Shown piece by piece: positions 15,181 through 23,290 of a DNA stretch of 32,324 bases. The notes under the pieces were generated by a model, which was given only the letters and a program-made list of their open reading frames with translations, made no database searches and was not told the DNA's origin. This DNA is from an uncultured Muribaculaceae bacterium (GTDB lineage Bacteria; Bacteroidota; Bacteroidia; Bacteroidales; Muribaculaceae): contig CABUTS010000028.1 of NCBI GenBank assembly GCA_902494515.1, forward strand, positions 1 through 32,324. The letters are read 5' to 3'. Positions within the stretch are counted from its first letter, which is position 1, and each line of letters starts with the position of its first letter. A program made the translations under genes and the position numbers.

Positions 15181-16998
15181 TCAAGGCCAAATGCTATTAT
15201 TGGGGTTGACTTCGGAGATACGTTTACCGTTTTCATTGATTATGAAGTTGTCATTTCCCAGTTTTACGAGTGCACGGCCCTTTCTGAAACTGAATATTTT
15301 ATCATAGATGAAGGGAATCTGCACATCTCCTTGCGCGTTGACACACCCTACCTTACCATTAAGCTTAAGAGTAATCAGGCCATTAGTGTCTGCCGAAGGC
15401 AACCAATTGTTATTATGAGGAGAGTCATAGATAAAAGGAATCACTGTCTCACCTTTAGAATTCACACCGCCCCATTTATCATTCAGCTTTACAAGACCAA
15501 TTTCATTGCTGAATTCGAAGGCGGCGTTTTCATACTTAATGGGTATAACAACATCTCCTTTATTATTGATATAGCCATACTTACCATCGAGCTCAACGCG
15601 TATAAGACCATTGGAATCTGTCCAATCGATATTATCATATTTAAAAGGAACGATGGTCTTATTTTTCATATTGATGATTCCGTATTTCTCATTTTTTTCA
15701 GCCACCGCAAGTTTCGAAAAAGCGTATTCCGACCCATTATATATTTCCATAATTTCGAGGTCATCATATTTGATGGGAACCACTTTTCGGCCCTTGGTGT
15801 CAATGATTCCATATTTATCATTATTTCCAACGATTGTGAATTCACTGCTTTCAAAAGGTTCAGCTTCTTCGAATTCAAATTTCGCAATCTGACTGCCATT
15901 CATATTGATGTATCCATATTTTTCCCCTTTACAAAACGCAGCTATCAATTGGCCGGATGGAGATTCATTGGATTCCATCTTATCATATATGGCCGGAACA
16001 GTCTCTTTGCCATTGATGTCGATTATACCATATTTGCCCTTAAGCTGGATATCTGCATAACCATTGACAAAATATGCAGCCCAATCATAAATTATAGGAA
16101 TCGCGACTTTTCCCTGTCGGTTGACATAGCCGAATTTGCCGTTTTGACCAACCACGGCCCTGTCATCATGGAAAAAGTCGGCATAGTCATAAATCGGGGT
16201 AATTTCTTTTCCGGAGGGGTCTATAATGCAATACCCTTTGTTATCCTTCCCGTTTCCCGTCCTATTAAATTCCCCGATTGCGGATCCATCGCTAAATGAC
16301 CGTACTCCATCATACTTACAGGGAATTACTACAGCTCCCGTACGGTCAATAAAACCCCATTTCCCGTTTTTCTTGACGGCAGCCATTCCTTCCGAGAATT
16401 CTCCGGCATCGTCAAACTGCGCTGGGATGAAAATTTCGCCGCTTATGGAGCCGTAACCGGCTTTCCCGTTTTTGTCAAAGAAAACGGTCCATAACTCCTC
16501 ATCGCCGGATTTTCCGCCAAAGCTTACATTGTTGCTGTCAGCGGTGCCATCGGAGCCTTCATTATCTGCACTCGGCTCCGACGAGGCGATCACAGACTGA
16601 TTCACAGCTCCATTAGTATCAATATCCAGGATATAAATCCTTTTAGACTGAATCTGCGGAATCTTATAGTCTCCGAAGTAAACCTTCAGAGTCTTGAACC
16701 CCGGACATTTTACAGCCAAAATCTTTGAGTTCGGAGAAAGATAAACCAGATATTCATTGACATCGAATATCACATCAACCACATTGCCCTGAAACTTCAC
16801 GCCCTGCACCGGCAGCTGAACCTTCACCAACGGGCAGATGAAGCCGTTAAGGTCCTTCTTCTGCATTGCAGCACTCATCACCTCCATCGACTCCTCAAAC
16901 GACAGCACGTTCAGATTCTGCGCCGAGGATTCGGAGGCGACGAGAAAGCAGAGGACGGCGATAAATGATTTGATGATATTTCGGATAGGAATTGACAT
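15181..16998 (-). CDS. Exported WG-repeat protein with shared N-terminal domain (operon gene 4)
   Basis: The 605-residue product has a signal peptide (MSIPIRNIIKSFIAVLCFLV, cleaved near SSAQ). The shared domain follows to about residue 130 (DLNGFICPLVKV, FQGNVVDV, YLVYLSPNSKILAVKCP). From about residue 185 to the end come some eleven WG repeats, each reading (G/D/E)K(W/Y)G(F/Y/I)I(D/N)..G..VIP..YD; examples are GKWGFIDRTGAVVIPCKYDG and GKYGYINNKGDVVIPIKYEN. Such arrays fold into repeated beta units and are typical of surface or periplasmic proteins. The frame is open to 17127, but the extra 43 residues overlap the upstream gene and hold no signal, so ATG 16998 is taken, 17 nt after the upstream stop. 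Function unknown; a binding or sensing role is inference. Confidence 0.85.
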   Translation of the reverse strand: MSIPIRNIIKSFIAVLCFLVASESSAQNLNVLSFEESMEVMSAAMQKKDLNGFICPLVKVQLPVQGVKFQGNVVDVIFDVNEYLVYLSPNSKILAVKCPGFKTLKVYFGDYKIPQIQSKRIYILDIDTNGAVNQSVIASSEPSADNEGSDGTADSNNVSFGGKSGDEELWTVFFDKNGKAGYGSISGEIFIPAQFDDAGEFSEGMAAVKKNGKWGFIDRTGAVVIPCKYDGVRSFSDGSAIGEFNRTGNGKDNKGYCIIDPSGKEITPIYDYADFFHDDRAVVGQNGKFGYVNRQGKVAIPIIYDWAAYFVNGYADIQLKGKYGIIDINGKETVPAIYDKMESNESPSGQLIAAFCKGEKYGYINMNGSQIAKFEFEEAEPFESSEFTIVGNNDKYGIIDTKGRKVVPIKYDDLEIMEIYNGSEYAFSKLAVAEKNEKYGIINMKNKTIVPFKYDNIDWTDSNGLIRVELDGKYGYINNKGDVVIPIKYENAAFEFSNEIGLVKLNDKWGGVNSKGETVIPFIYDSPHNNNWLPSADTNGLITLKLNGKVGCVNAQGDVQIPFIYDKIFSFRKGRALVKLGNDNFIINENGKRISEVNPNNSIWP

Positions 16999-17015
16999 AT
17001 TAAGTCTCGGAAAGA

Positions 17016-17996
17016 TTAGTAGATTTCGAAGTCGTTGAGGGTGAAGACACCGTCGCTGGAAAGTGCCTGGTCGGGCTGCCAGGTGCGGACCAGGATTTGA
17101 GGCTGTTCGGGGATAGTGAAATCCCAAATAAGGAAGAGCCAGCCTTCGTCCTGATAGGTGTTTGTCTGCCAGGTCTGATGGAGTGTGACGCCGTAGATGT
17201 TCGGTTTGGCGCCATGCTTCATCACCGAGATATGGTCGAATTTTACGTTAATATATTTCTTGGCCTTGAAAAGTTTGCGGAGGTTGGAAATATAGGTGAC
17301 TTTATCCTGTACAGTGTAACGGACTTTCTGATCAAATTGCACAATGCCGTCGCCGGCGATTTTGCGCCGACGGACAACGCTGCCGGTGATAATCAGGGCG
17401 TCGTCGGAGTAAATCTGTTCCAAAGCGTTGATATTCTTCTCATTATAGTAGCAGCGGAAGTCCTCGACCCATTTGAGCAGTTCCATTCTCCTGGACACCT
17501 CCTCAACGCCACCGTTGCCGGTGGCAGTGAGGAATTTGGTAACATCCTCCTGAAGTTCCCATGCAGGGCGAACGCCAGTAATGACCCCGTTTTTGTTCAG
17601 AGAAACGGTCAATTCGCGGTTTAGAGAACCCTCATACGAGTTGTCGCGGGGCCTCATGGTGATACGGATTGCACGGACCTGAAAACCCTGGAAGTCGTTC
17701 AGACATTTGGAAATGACCGTGGCGTTGTCGACTACAAAGGGCATCGTTTCCCAGAATGAGTTCAGACGGTTCTTGGCTTCCGGCTCCATGCTGACAGCAG
17801 AAAGATTCAGGTTAGTGCCTGAGTTACCGGCGCGGTTGATTTCGGTCAGAAGGACCGAGACGTTTTGCTCCATCCGGGTTTTCAGAGCACCGGTGTCGAT
17901 GGTATTGGCCGCGAATTTAAATGTAACGTCAGCGTTGGCGACGAAACAGCAAAGCAGCGCCAAAGTGACTAATACTGATTGTTTTATGGAACTCAT
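17016..17996 (-). CDS. Exported NTF2-like domain protein (operon gene 3)
   Basis: The 326-residue product has a signal peptide (MSSIKQSVLVTLALLCCFVA, then NA). The N-terminal half (FKFAANTIDTGALKTRMEQN to about residue 150) is unassigned. The C-terminal half looks like an NTF2/SnoaL-like cone: WVEDFRCYYNEKNINALEQI helix, YSDDALIITG, then YISNLRKLFKAKKYINVKFD, and paired strands ending in DEGWLFLIWDF. NTF2-like domains are versatile pockets for binding or catalysis. No catalytic residues can be named. ATG 17996 overlaps the upstream stop as ATGA, which decides the start. It sits between the LPP20-like gene and the WG-repeat gene, in the same operon. Confidence 0.75.
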   Translation of the reverse strand: MSSIKQSVLVTLALLCCFVANADVTFKFAANTIDTGALKTRMEQNVSVLLTEINRAGNSGTNLNLSAVSMEPEAKNRLNSFWETMPFVVDNATVISKCLNDFQGFQVRAIRITMRPRDNSYEGSLNRELTVSLNKNGVITGVRPAWELQEDVTKFLTATGNGGVEEVSRRMELLKWVEDFRCYYNEKNINALEQIYSDDALIITGSVVRRRKIAGDGIVQFDQKVRYTVQDKVTYISNLRKLFKAKKYINVKFDHISVMKHGAKPNIYGVTLHQTWQTNTYQDEGWLFLIWDFTIPEQPQILVRTWQPDQALSSDGVFTLNDFEIY

Positions 17997-18745
17997 TTGT
18001 ACCAAAATATATATTTGCAATTGGAGTAATTTGAGGCGGCATCAATCTTACGGGTCCGGCAATTGACCTGCCTTGCACCCCCTTTCGGAGAGAGAATTGC
18101 GAGGATGCCACCCATCTCGTCCATCAGGATGGCGTATGCGTCATCAGGAACTTCAGCGTAAGATATCACATTCCCGACCGAAGTGATTTTACCTGACTGC
18201 TTAAAGTCAATCATAAATCCCTTGATTTCCAGCCAGTTGTCCTGAGGGCAAAGCTTACGGAGGATTTCGTCAGCTGCTGGCGTCGGACGGAAAACGGCAG
18301 TTTCAGCAGCCGGTGCAGGAGCGGCCTCTGCGGCCACAGCAGCGGCAGCCTCCTGTTTTTGCCCCGGAATCAGCTGCGCCACGATGTCGCTGTTGGATTT
18401 TGGCGTTATGGCAAGCATCTGAGTCATAGGCATATACACCATGACAGTGTATTGCGCACCGTTCTTACACACTAATTCCTTGACCACGGTCAGCAGGTCG
18501 GAAACTCCGATCGCCTGCTGACCCTTTTTCGCGCGATATTCATTCGCGAAAATCATCAGTTCGTTCAGCGCATTATCGTATGCTATCTCTTTGTTCTCGC
18601 TGAAACCCTCGCCATAAACCATGCTTTCATTTAGCTTGATTTCATTCATCTGCACCTCAGTCCCGGCGGGAGACTGAGCGCACAGCGGAAGTGCCGTCAG
18701 CAGCAACAGCATGAATATGAATAGTTTACAGATCTTATTTCTCAT
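17993..18745 (-). CDS. Exported protein with LPP20-like N-terminal domain (operon gene 2b)
   Basis: The 250-residue product has a signal peptide (MRNKICKLFIFMLLLLTALP, then LCAQ). Residues about 35-75 (VYGEGFSENKEIAYDNALNE, then LMIFANEYR) resemble the GxGxSxxxxEAxxxAL start of LPP20-type domains found in bacterial envelope proteins; this is a resemblance only. An alanine/proline/glutamate-rich linker follows (QEAAAAVAAEAAPAPAAETA). The C-terminal domain, about 85 residues (WLEIKGFMIDFKQSGKITSV), ends in CKYIFWYK. ATG 18745 lies 11 bp inside the end of the upstream gene. The frame continues 14 codons further but that stretch has no signal peptide. Confidence 0.7.
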   Translation of the reverse strand: MRNKICKLFIFMLLLLTALPLCAQSPAGTEVQMNEIKLNESMVYGEGFSENKEIAYDNALNELMIFANEYRAKKGQQAIGVSDLLTVVKELVCKNGAQYTVMVYMPMTQMLAITPKSNSDIVAQLIPGQKQEAAAAVAAEAAPAPAAETAVFRPTPAADEILRKLCPQDNWLEIKGFMIDFKQSGKITSVGNVISYAEVPDDAYAILMDEMGGILAILSPKGGARQVNCRTRKIDAASNYSNCKYIFWYK

Positions 18746-19454
18746 AATGAATCTTTTCTTTACCTGCACTTTCCTCGTAAGGAGCAAACAGGTCGTGGAT
18801 GTTGTTTATCGGTACGAACAGGCTTGCTCGGGCCGTGACTGCCACGCCATTGCTGATAACCTCCGCCGGGTCGGCAGAGATTCTGAACAAATGGTTATAG
18901 CCCTCGCGCCGGTTAACAAGAAACAGCGCGCCCTCGAGATGGCCGTCATCAAACTTCTCAACACCCCAGAAGGGGGTGCACCCGTCAGCTTCACACATCG
19001 CCAAAAGGCGATTGAGCGTCACAGTCAATGAAATCTTCTTGCCATACTCATGCGCGATAACTGTCAGTTCTACAGGCACTTCCCGGTATTTATCCGCAGG
19101 GAAGATGAACAGATTTGCCATCGATTCCAACGGGGCAGCTGCGTCCCAAACCGGATCCGCCTCGCGGGAATTGAAGTATGTGTTCTGCGTAATATACGGG
19201 GTGACATACTGCGCTCCGGGGAGGACGAACTTCGTTTCGTCGTACGGTTCGAGCAGCTCGGGGTCTACCGCCGGGAACTCTGCCCTTTCTCCCTCAAAAA
19301 GCTGGAGTCGGGCGATGAAATCATTCTCGATGTCGGAGCGGGTCACCATTGAATCTGCGGGAGCTGTTTGCGGAACGGTATCGTTGGCCACAGCAATACC
19401 GAAACATTCTGAGCAGCAAGCCATTCCAAGCAAAATAAGCAGAAACTTTTTCAT
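18735..19454 (-). CDS. Exported protein of unknown function (operon gene 2a)
   Basis: The 239-residue product begins with a signal peptide (MKKFLLILLGMACCSECFGI). The mature part starts with an acidic, threonine-rich stretch and then a globular domain with no motif I recognise. Recognisable marks are PGAQYVTPYITQNTYFNSRE, the alternating strands VPVELTVIAHEYGKKISLTV, and a cysteine at the GCTPFWGVEKF segment. It lies 11 bp downstream of the kinase stop codon and overlaps the next gene by 11 bp, so it is translationally tied to both. A role in the same envelope process as the kinase is inference from operon position. Confidence 0.7.
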   Translation of the reverse strand: MKKFLLILLGMACCSECFGIAVANDTVPQTAPADSMVTRSDIENDFIARLQLFEGERAEFPAVDPELLEPYDETKFVLPGAQYVTPYITQNTYFNSREADPVWDAAAPLESMANLFIFPADKYREVPVELTVIAHEYGKKISLTVTLNRLLAMCEADGCTPFWGVEKFDDGHLEGALFLVNRREGYNHLFRISADPAEVISNGVAVTARASLFVPINNIHDLFAPYEESAGKEKIHYEK

Positions 19455-19465
19455 CAGACGGCAGA

Positions 19466-20995
19466 TTACGGGATGATGGTTTTGAGTTTCGTGCCGGAAC
19501 TGTCGTAAAGGACTCCACGCTCAAGCAGTCCATTGTCATAAGTAGCCTCAAAATAATAGCCAGCCTCGGCAACTGCCGAAGAACTTCTGTCGACTTTATG
19601 ACTTGAATTGAACACTAACTTACCGTCGCCATGAGGCCTGCCGTTTTTGATTCCGCCGGTCCAGGTGCCGTATCCGAGGTTCAAGGTGCCGGTAGTAACC
19701 GCAGGCTGCGCAGGTTCGGGCTTCACGGGCTGAGGCTTTGCAGGTTCAGGGGCAACAGATTCGGGTTCAGGCACAGCTTCCTCTGTCGAAACCTCGGAAT
19801 TGTTGTCTGCCTGGGTTTCTGTTTCAGCGACAACAGAATTTGTTCCAGAGTCCTGAGTCTGTTCAATCACGGCCACACTGTCAGTATGTACCGGTTTATC
19901 CTCCGAGGCTTTCCCTTTTGGCCAAAAGACAACCCCTGCAACAGCACACAGCACAGCAACAACCGCAATCGCTGCAGTCATGAAAACCCTCCTGCGGCGT
20001 TCCTTTTTCAGATCTTCCTCCGGGTTTATAACCTCAGTCGGAATTGAATCAACATATATCTCTCGGACATCAGATCCTTTGCCGCCAGTGTATCCGCCGA
20101 GGCCCAATTCTGCCTTGAACTGAGCCACGGTCTGAGTGCGGTTCTCGTAGAACTTGTTCAGTGCGCGGCAGATTGCTTCGACAGCAAATTTCGGGGCTAC
20201 TCCCGAGAGCATCACTCTGACATCCTGCAAGTTAAGGTCAGCCGCTTTCTGCGGCTCCCTGCCGGTCAGACAGAAGAGGAACGTCGCCGCAAGGGCATAA
20301 ACATCAGCTTCGGGCATAAACTTGTCAATGCCTGCATACTGCTCCAACGGCGCATAGCCCTGACTTAAGCCCTGCACACCCTTGGGAGTCGTTTTTTCCC
20401 CTTTGCTGTTAAAATGCACACAGAGTCCGAAATCAATCAGTACCGGAGTCAGACCCTCCATGCCGTTATGCAGCATAATGTTGTCCGGCTTGATGTCGAG
20501 ATGATTGATTCGGGATTTATGAAGGAAATCGACGGCATCGATAATCGGAACGAACAGCGACGCGGCTTCGTCATAGTTGAGTTTTCCACGCGAACTGGCA
20601 TACGATGCAAGCGATTGTCCGTTGATATATTGCATCACATAGTATGCTGTGCCGTTGGTTTCGAATACCTCGTTCACCTTCACTATGTTGTCGTTCCGGG
20701 TGCCCATGGCATGAAGTTTCTTCGCCTCGGCGATGAAGTCTGATTTACTTCCGGCATAGAGCTTATTCGCATCGGGGCGTGGAACAACTATATTCCCCTG
20801 GCGAGAGCTAAAATCCGAAGGAAAATGTTCCTTAATGGCAAACTTGGCTTCGGTCGTGACATTTCCGACCTTAACATCACCTACAACAAGGTAAGTGATG
20901 CCGAAGCCCCCCTGTCCGAGGACATCGATAATTTTGTATTTGAATTGCCCGCTATCCAGAATTGTTCCACGTTGCAGCGCATTATTTGTCAGCAT
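19466..20995 (-). CDS. Membrane-anchored Ser/Thr protein kinase with C-terminal MORN motif (operon gene 1)
   Basis: This 509-residue Hanks-type kinase phosphorylates Ser/Thr on proteins. The glycine loop is GQGGFG (27-32), the ATP-binding lysine K55 in FAIK, the probable alpha-C glutamate E90, the catalytic loop HLDIKPDN (165-172) with D167 and N172, DFG at 188-190, and GYAPLEQY at 213-220. All catalytic residues are present. Leu166 replaces the usual arginine, so it is a non-RD kinase, less likely to need activation-loop phosphorylation. A basic stop (KKERRRR) precedes one transmembrane helix (about 337-360). A proline/glutamate linker (to about 433) and a MORN-type motif (YGTWTGGIKNGRPHGDGKLV) follow outside the membrane. 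It heads an operon of six exported proteins. No PP2C phosphatase or FHA protein is encoded nearby. Confidence 0.9.
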   Translation of the reverse strand: MLTNNALQRGTILDSGQFKYKIIDVLGQGGFGITYLVVGDVKVGNVTTEAKFAIKEHFPSDFSSRQGNIVVPRPDANKLYAGSKSDFIAEAKKLHAMGTRNDNIVKVNEVFETNGTAYYVMQYINGQSLASYASSRGKLNYDEAASLFVPIIDAVDFLHKSRINHLDIKPDNIMLHNGMEGLTPVLIDFGLCVHFNSKGEKTTPKGVQGLSQGYAPLEQYAGIDKFMPEADVYALAATFLFCLTGREPQKAADLNLQDVRVMLSGVAPKFAVEAICRALNKFYENRTQTVAQFKAELGLGGYTGGKGSDVREIYVDSIPTEVINPEEDLKKERRRRVFMTAAIAVVAVLCAVAGVVFWPKGKASEDKPVHTDSVAVIEQTQDSGTNSVVAETETQADNNSEVSTEEAVPEPESVAPEPAKPQPVKPEPAQPAVTTGTLNLGYGTWTGGIKNGRPHGDGKLVFNSSHKVDRSSSAVAEAGYYFEATYDNGLLERGVLYDSSGTKLKTIIP

Positions 20996-21001
20996 AATCC
21001 G

Positions 21002-21032
21002 ATAAGTTGAATGATTGGCAGGTTCAACTTAT
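21002..21032. promoter_or_regulatory. Perfect inverted repeat at the kinase operon start site
   Basis: ATAAGTTGAA (21002-21011) and TTCAACTTAT (21023-21032) are exact inverted copies separated by 11 nt. They lie between the -7 box and the kinase start codon, overlapping the predicted transcription start. The site could be an operator for a dimeric repressor or a 5' hairpin in the mRNA. Confidence 0.6.
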
Positions 21033-21033
21033 G

Positions 21034-21041
21034 CAAAGTTA
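21034..21041 (-). promoter_or_regulatory. -7 box of the kinase operon
   Basis: TAACTTTG on the minus strand is a perfect Bacteroidota -7 box, 38 nt upstream of the kinase ATG. No good TTTG box occurs at the expected distance (the sequence there is AT-rich), so an activator may be needed. Confidence 0.6.
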
Positions 21042-21083
21042 CAACAATTTATTTAAATTATGCTTGTTTTCAATAAATAAATA

Positions 21084-22484
21084 TTAAGCTGCCGCGATGA
21101 ACTTGCGGTTGAGGCGGCGCATCATCACCCAGAGGGTCAGGACGGCTACGAGGAAGGCCAGCATGTCGGAGGCGGCGATAGAGGACCACACGCCGTCGAT
21201 GCCCCAGTAGTGGGGTAGGATGAAGAGGAAGGGGAGCAGGAAGATCAGCTGGCGGGTCAGCGACAGGAAGATGGAGAGCTGGGGTTTGCCGATGGACTGG
21301 AAGAAGTTCTGGATCACTATCTGGCAGCCGACTACGGGGTAGCAGAGGAAGAAGATGCGGAAGCCGTCGGAGGCGACGCTGATCAGTGTGGGGTCTACGG
21401 TGAAGAGGCTGCTGATCTGGTCGGGGAAGATTTCGGTGATCAGGAAGCCGGTGGTGGTGATTGCAACGCCTATCCAGATCCCTTTGCGGAGGGTTTGTTT
21501 GACTCTCAGCCAGTTGTTGGCGCCGAAGTTGTAGCCGAGAATCGGCTGCATGCCCTGGGTGACGCCGAAGACCACCATCACGAAGAACATGGTGGTGCGG
21601 TTGATGATGCCGTAGGCGCCTACGGCGAGGTTGCCGTCGGCTCCGCCGTGGTCGAGGAGCGCTTTGTTCAGGAAAACGACTACCACGCAGGCTGTTACGT
21701 TCATCAGGAACGGCGAGAGGCCGATGGCGTAGATCCGTCGGGCAATCGAGAGGTCGAACCAGCGGTTTTCCCACTTGAGATGCACGAAGCTTTTCTTCGA
21801 CAGGAAGTGCCAGACCACCCACACGAAGGCGGTGAACTGGCCGCAGACCGAGGCGAAGGCGGCTCCGGCGATGCCCCAGTCGAACACGTAGATGAACAGC
21901 GGACAGAGGATTATGTTCACCACCACCGACAGCAGCGCCGAAACCATGGCCTTGGCCGGATAGCCCGTGGCGCGCATCAGGTTGTTCAGGCCGATGAAGA
22001 CGTAGACAATCGGGGTGCCGAGGAGGATTACCTGCATGAACTCGCGGGCGTAGGGGAGGGTCTCGGCTGTGGCGCCGAACAGGCGCAGTATCGGGTCGAG
22101 GAATATCAGGGTCAGGCCGCCGAAGAATATGGAGTGTATCAGGCAGAGTACCAGCACGTTATTTACGACGTCGGTGGCGCGGTCGGCGTTTTTCTGTCCC
22201 AGGAATATGGAGCTGATTGTGGCGCCGCCGACAGCCACGATCGTACAGAACGCCACCAGCAGGTTCATCAGCGGGAAGGTGATCGCCAGGCCGGCAATGG
22301 CCATGGCGCCGACGCCGCGGCCAATGAATATCGAGTCGACGATGTTGTAGAGCGACATCACCACGCTGGCGATAATCGCCGGCACGGAGTATTTCACGAG
22401 CAGCCGGCCGATCGGCAGTTTGCCGAGCGACGTGGGGTCGTTCTTGATCTGACTCTCAGGATTCTCAGTAATTTCTTTCGTCAT
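21084..22484 (-). CDS. MATE-family multidrug/metabolite exporter
   Basis: The 466-residue integral inner-membrane protein has twelve predicted helices in two six-helix halves. MATE proteins expel cationic drugs or metabolites in exchange for sodium or protons. Marks of the family are the start of helix 1 (LLVKYSVPAIIASVVMSLYN, then IVDSIFIGRGVG), AGLAITFPLMNL in helix 2, the loop GATISSIFLGQ, and the second-half equivalent VTQGMQPILGYNFGANN. It resembles the MepA-like subgroup most. The substrate cannot be deduced. It reads leftward, away from the HAD gene; two CGTTAACCC direct repeats (22515-22523 and 22531-22539) lie in the shared upstream gap. No clear promoter or terminator is seen for it. 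Confidence 0.9.
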   Translation of the reverse strand: MTKEITENPESQIKNDPTSLGKLPIGRLLVKYSVPAIIASVVMSLYNIVDSIFIGRGVGAMAIAGLAITFPLMNLLVAFCTIVAVGGATISSIFLGQKNADRATDVVNNVLVLCLIHSIFFGGLTLIFLDPILRLFGATAETLPYAREFMQVILLGTPIVYVFIGLNNLMRATGYPAKAMVSALLSVVVNIILCPLFIYVFDWGIAGAAFASVCGQFTAFVWVVWHFLSKKSFVHLKWENRWFDLSIARRIYAIGLSPFLMNVTACVVVVFLNKALLDHGGADGNLAVGAYGIINRTTMFFVMVVFGVTQGMQPILGYNFGANNWLRVKQTLRKGIWIGVAITTTGFLITEIFPDQISSLFTVDPTLISVASDGFRIFFLCYPVVGCQIVIQNFFQSIGKPQLSIFLSLTRQLIFLLPFLFILPHYWGIDGVWSSIAASDMLAFLVAVLTLWVMMRRLNRKFIAAA

Positions 22485-22585
22485 ATAACACCTATCATTG
22501 TTATTTACAGATTCCGTTAACCCAAAAGTTCGTTAACCCGCCGAAAAAGTTCGGGAGCCTTTAAGGTTATTTGCCGGAAACTTGC

Positions 22586-22593
22586 TAACTTTG
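22586..22593 (+). promoter_or_regulatory. -7 box of the HAD gene
   Basis: TAACTTTG followed by C lies 30 nt before ATG 22623. The upstream box is weak at the usual distance; a TTTG occurs only 16 nt upstream. Confidence 0.55.
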
Positions 22594-22622
22594 CGCCCGA
22601 AAACAACGAACGTCAACAATCT

Positions 22623-23246
22623 ATGAACTACGAAGCAGCTTTATTCGACCTCGACGGGGTGCTCATCGACAGCGAAACCCTTTACACTCAGTTCTGGGGG
22701 CGCATCGGCGAGATATATCACCTCCCCTCCCCCACCTTCGCCAATGACATAAAGGGCACGACCCTCTCCGAAATCCTCGAGCAGAATTTCGCTCCCGAGG
22801 TCCGCGAAGAGGTGAACCGCCTGCTCCACCAGTATGAGGATGAAATCATCTATCCCATCTATCCGGGAGCGCTGGAATTTGTCGACAAACTCCGGGCCAA
22901 CGGTCTGAAAACCATCATTGTAACCAGCTCCGACGACCAGAAGATGAACGTGCTGTTCAGCCAGCATCCCGATTTCCTGAGCCACTTCGACGACATGGTC
23001 ACCGCCGTGGATGTCACCAACTCGAAGCCCCACCCCGAGCCGTTCATGCGCGGCGCCGAGAAAGCTGGCGTTCCCATCGAGCGGTGCCTGGTGTTCGAGG
23101 ATTCCTATCAGGGACTCGAATCGGGGCGACGCGCCGGGGCTACGGTCGTGGCAATAGCCACAACCAACCCTGCCGACACTCTGGCCGGCAAAGCTGCCTA
23201 TGTGGTGCCGACCCTGGCCGATGCCGCCAAGGTCCTGGATATCTGA
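22623..23246 (+). CDS. HAD-superfamily phosphatase/phosphoglucomutase-like enzyme
   Basis: The 207-residue cytosolic protein shows all four HAD motifs: the nucleophile pair D9 and D11 in FDLDGVLIDSE, motif II TSS (101-103), motif III K135 in NSKPHPEPF, and motif IV E159-D160 in FEDSYQGLESGRRAGA. The helical cap between D11 and TSS places it in subfamily I, the group of beta-phosphoglucomutase and sugar-phosphate phosphatases. The acid/base residue D11 is present. The substrate is not deducible; a sugar phosphate is likely. It is a single gene, divergent from the MATE exporter and convergent with nadC, with which it shares a terminator. Confidence 0.9.
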   Translation: MNYEAALFDLDGVLIDSETLYTQFWGRIGEIYHLPSPTFANDIKGTTLSEILEQNFAPEVREEVNRLLHQYEDEIIYPIYPGALEFVDKLRANGLKTIIVTSSDDQKMNVLFSQHPDFLSHFDDMVTAVDVTNSKPHPEPFMRGAEKAGVPIERCLVFEDSYQGLESGRRAGATVVAIATTNPADTLAGKAAYVVPTLADAAKVLDI

Positions 23247-23251
23247 TTGTT

Positions 23252-23287
23252 GAAAGGCGACGTAGCGTCACAGCTACATCGCCTTTC
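23252..23287. terminator. Bidirectional hairpin terminator between the HAD gene and nadC
   Basis: GAAAGGCGACGTAGC (23252-23266) pairs with GCTACATCGCCTTTC (23273-23287) with one mismatch and a 6-nt loop. It fills the 44-bp gap between the two convergent genes. Both sides carry short A/T-rich ends within the stem and no long T tract. Confidence 0.7.
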
Positions 23288-23290
23288 GAC

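Noticed and set aside
15085..16299. 404-codon plus-strand frame opposite the WG-repeat gene, with periodic FxIDVxxxIF pattern
   Set aside because: The periodicity is the reverse complement of the WG repeats, not an independent repeat protein.
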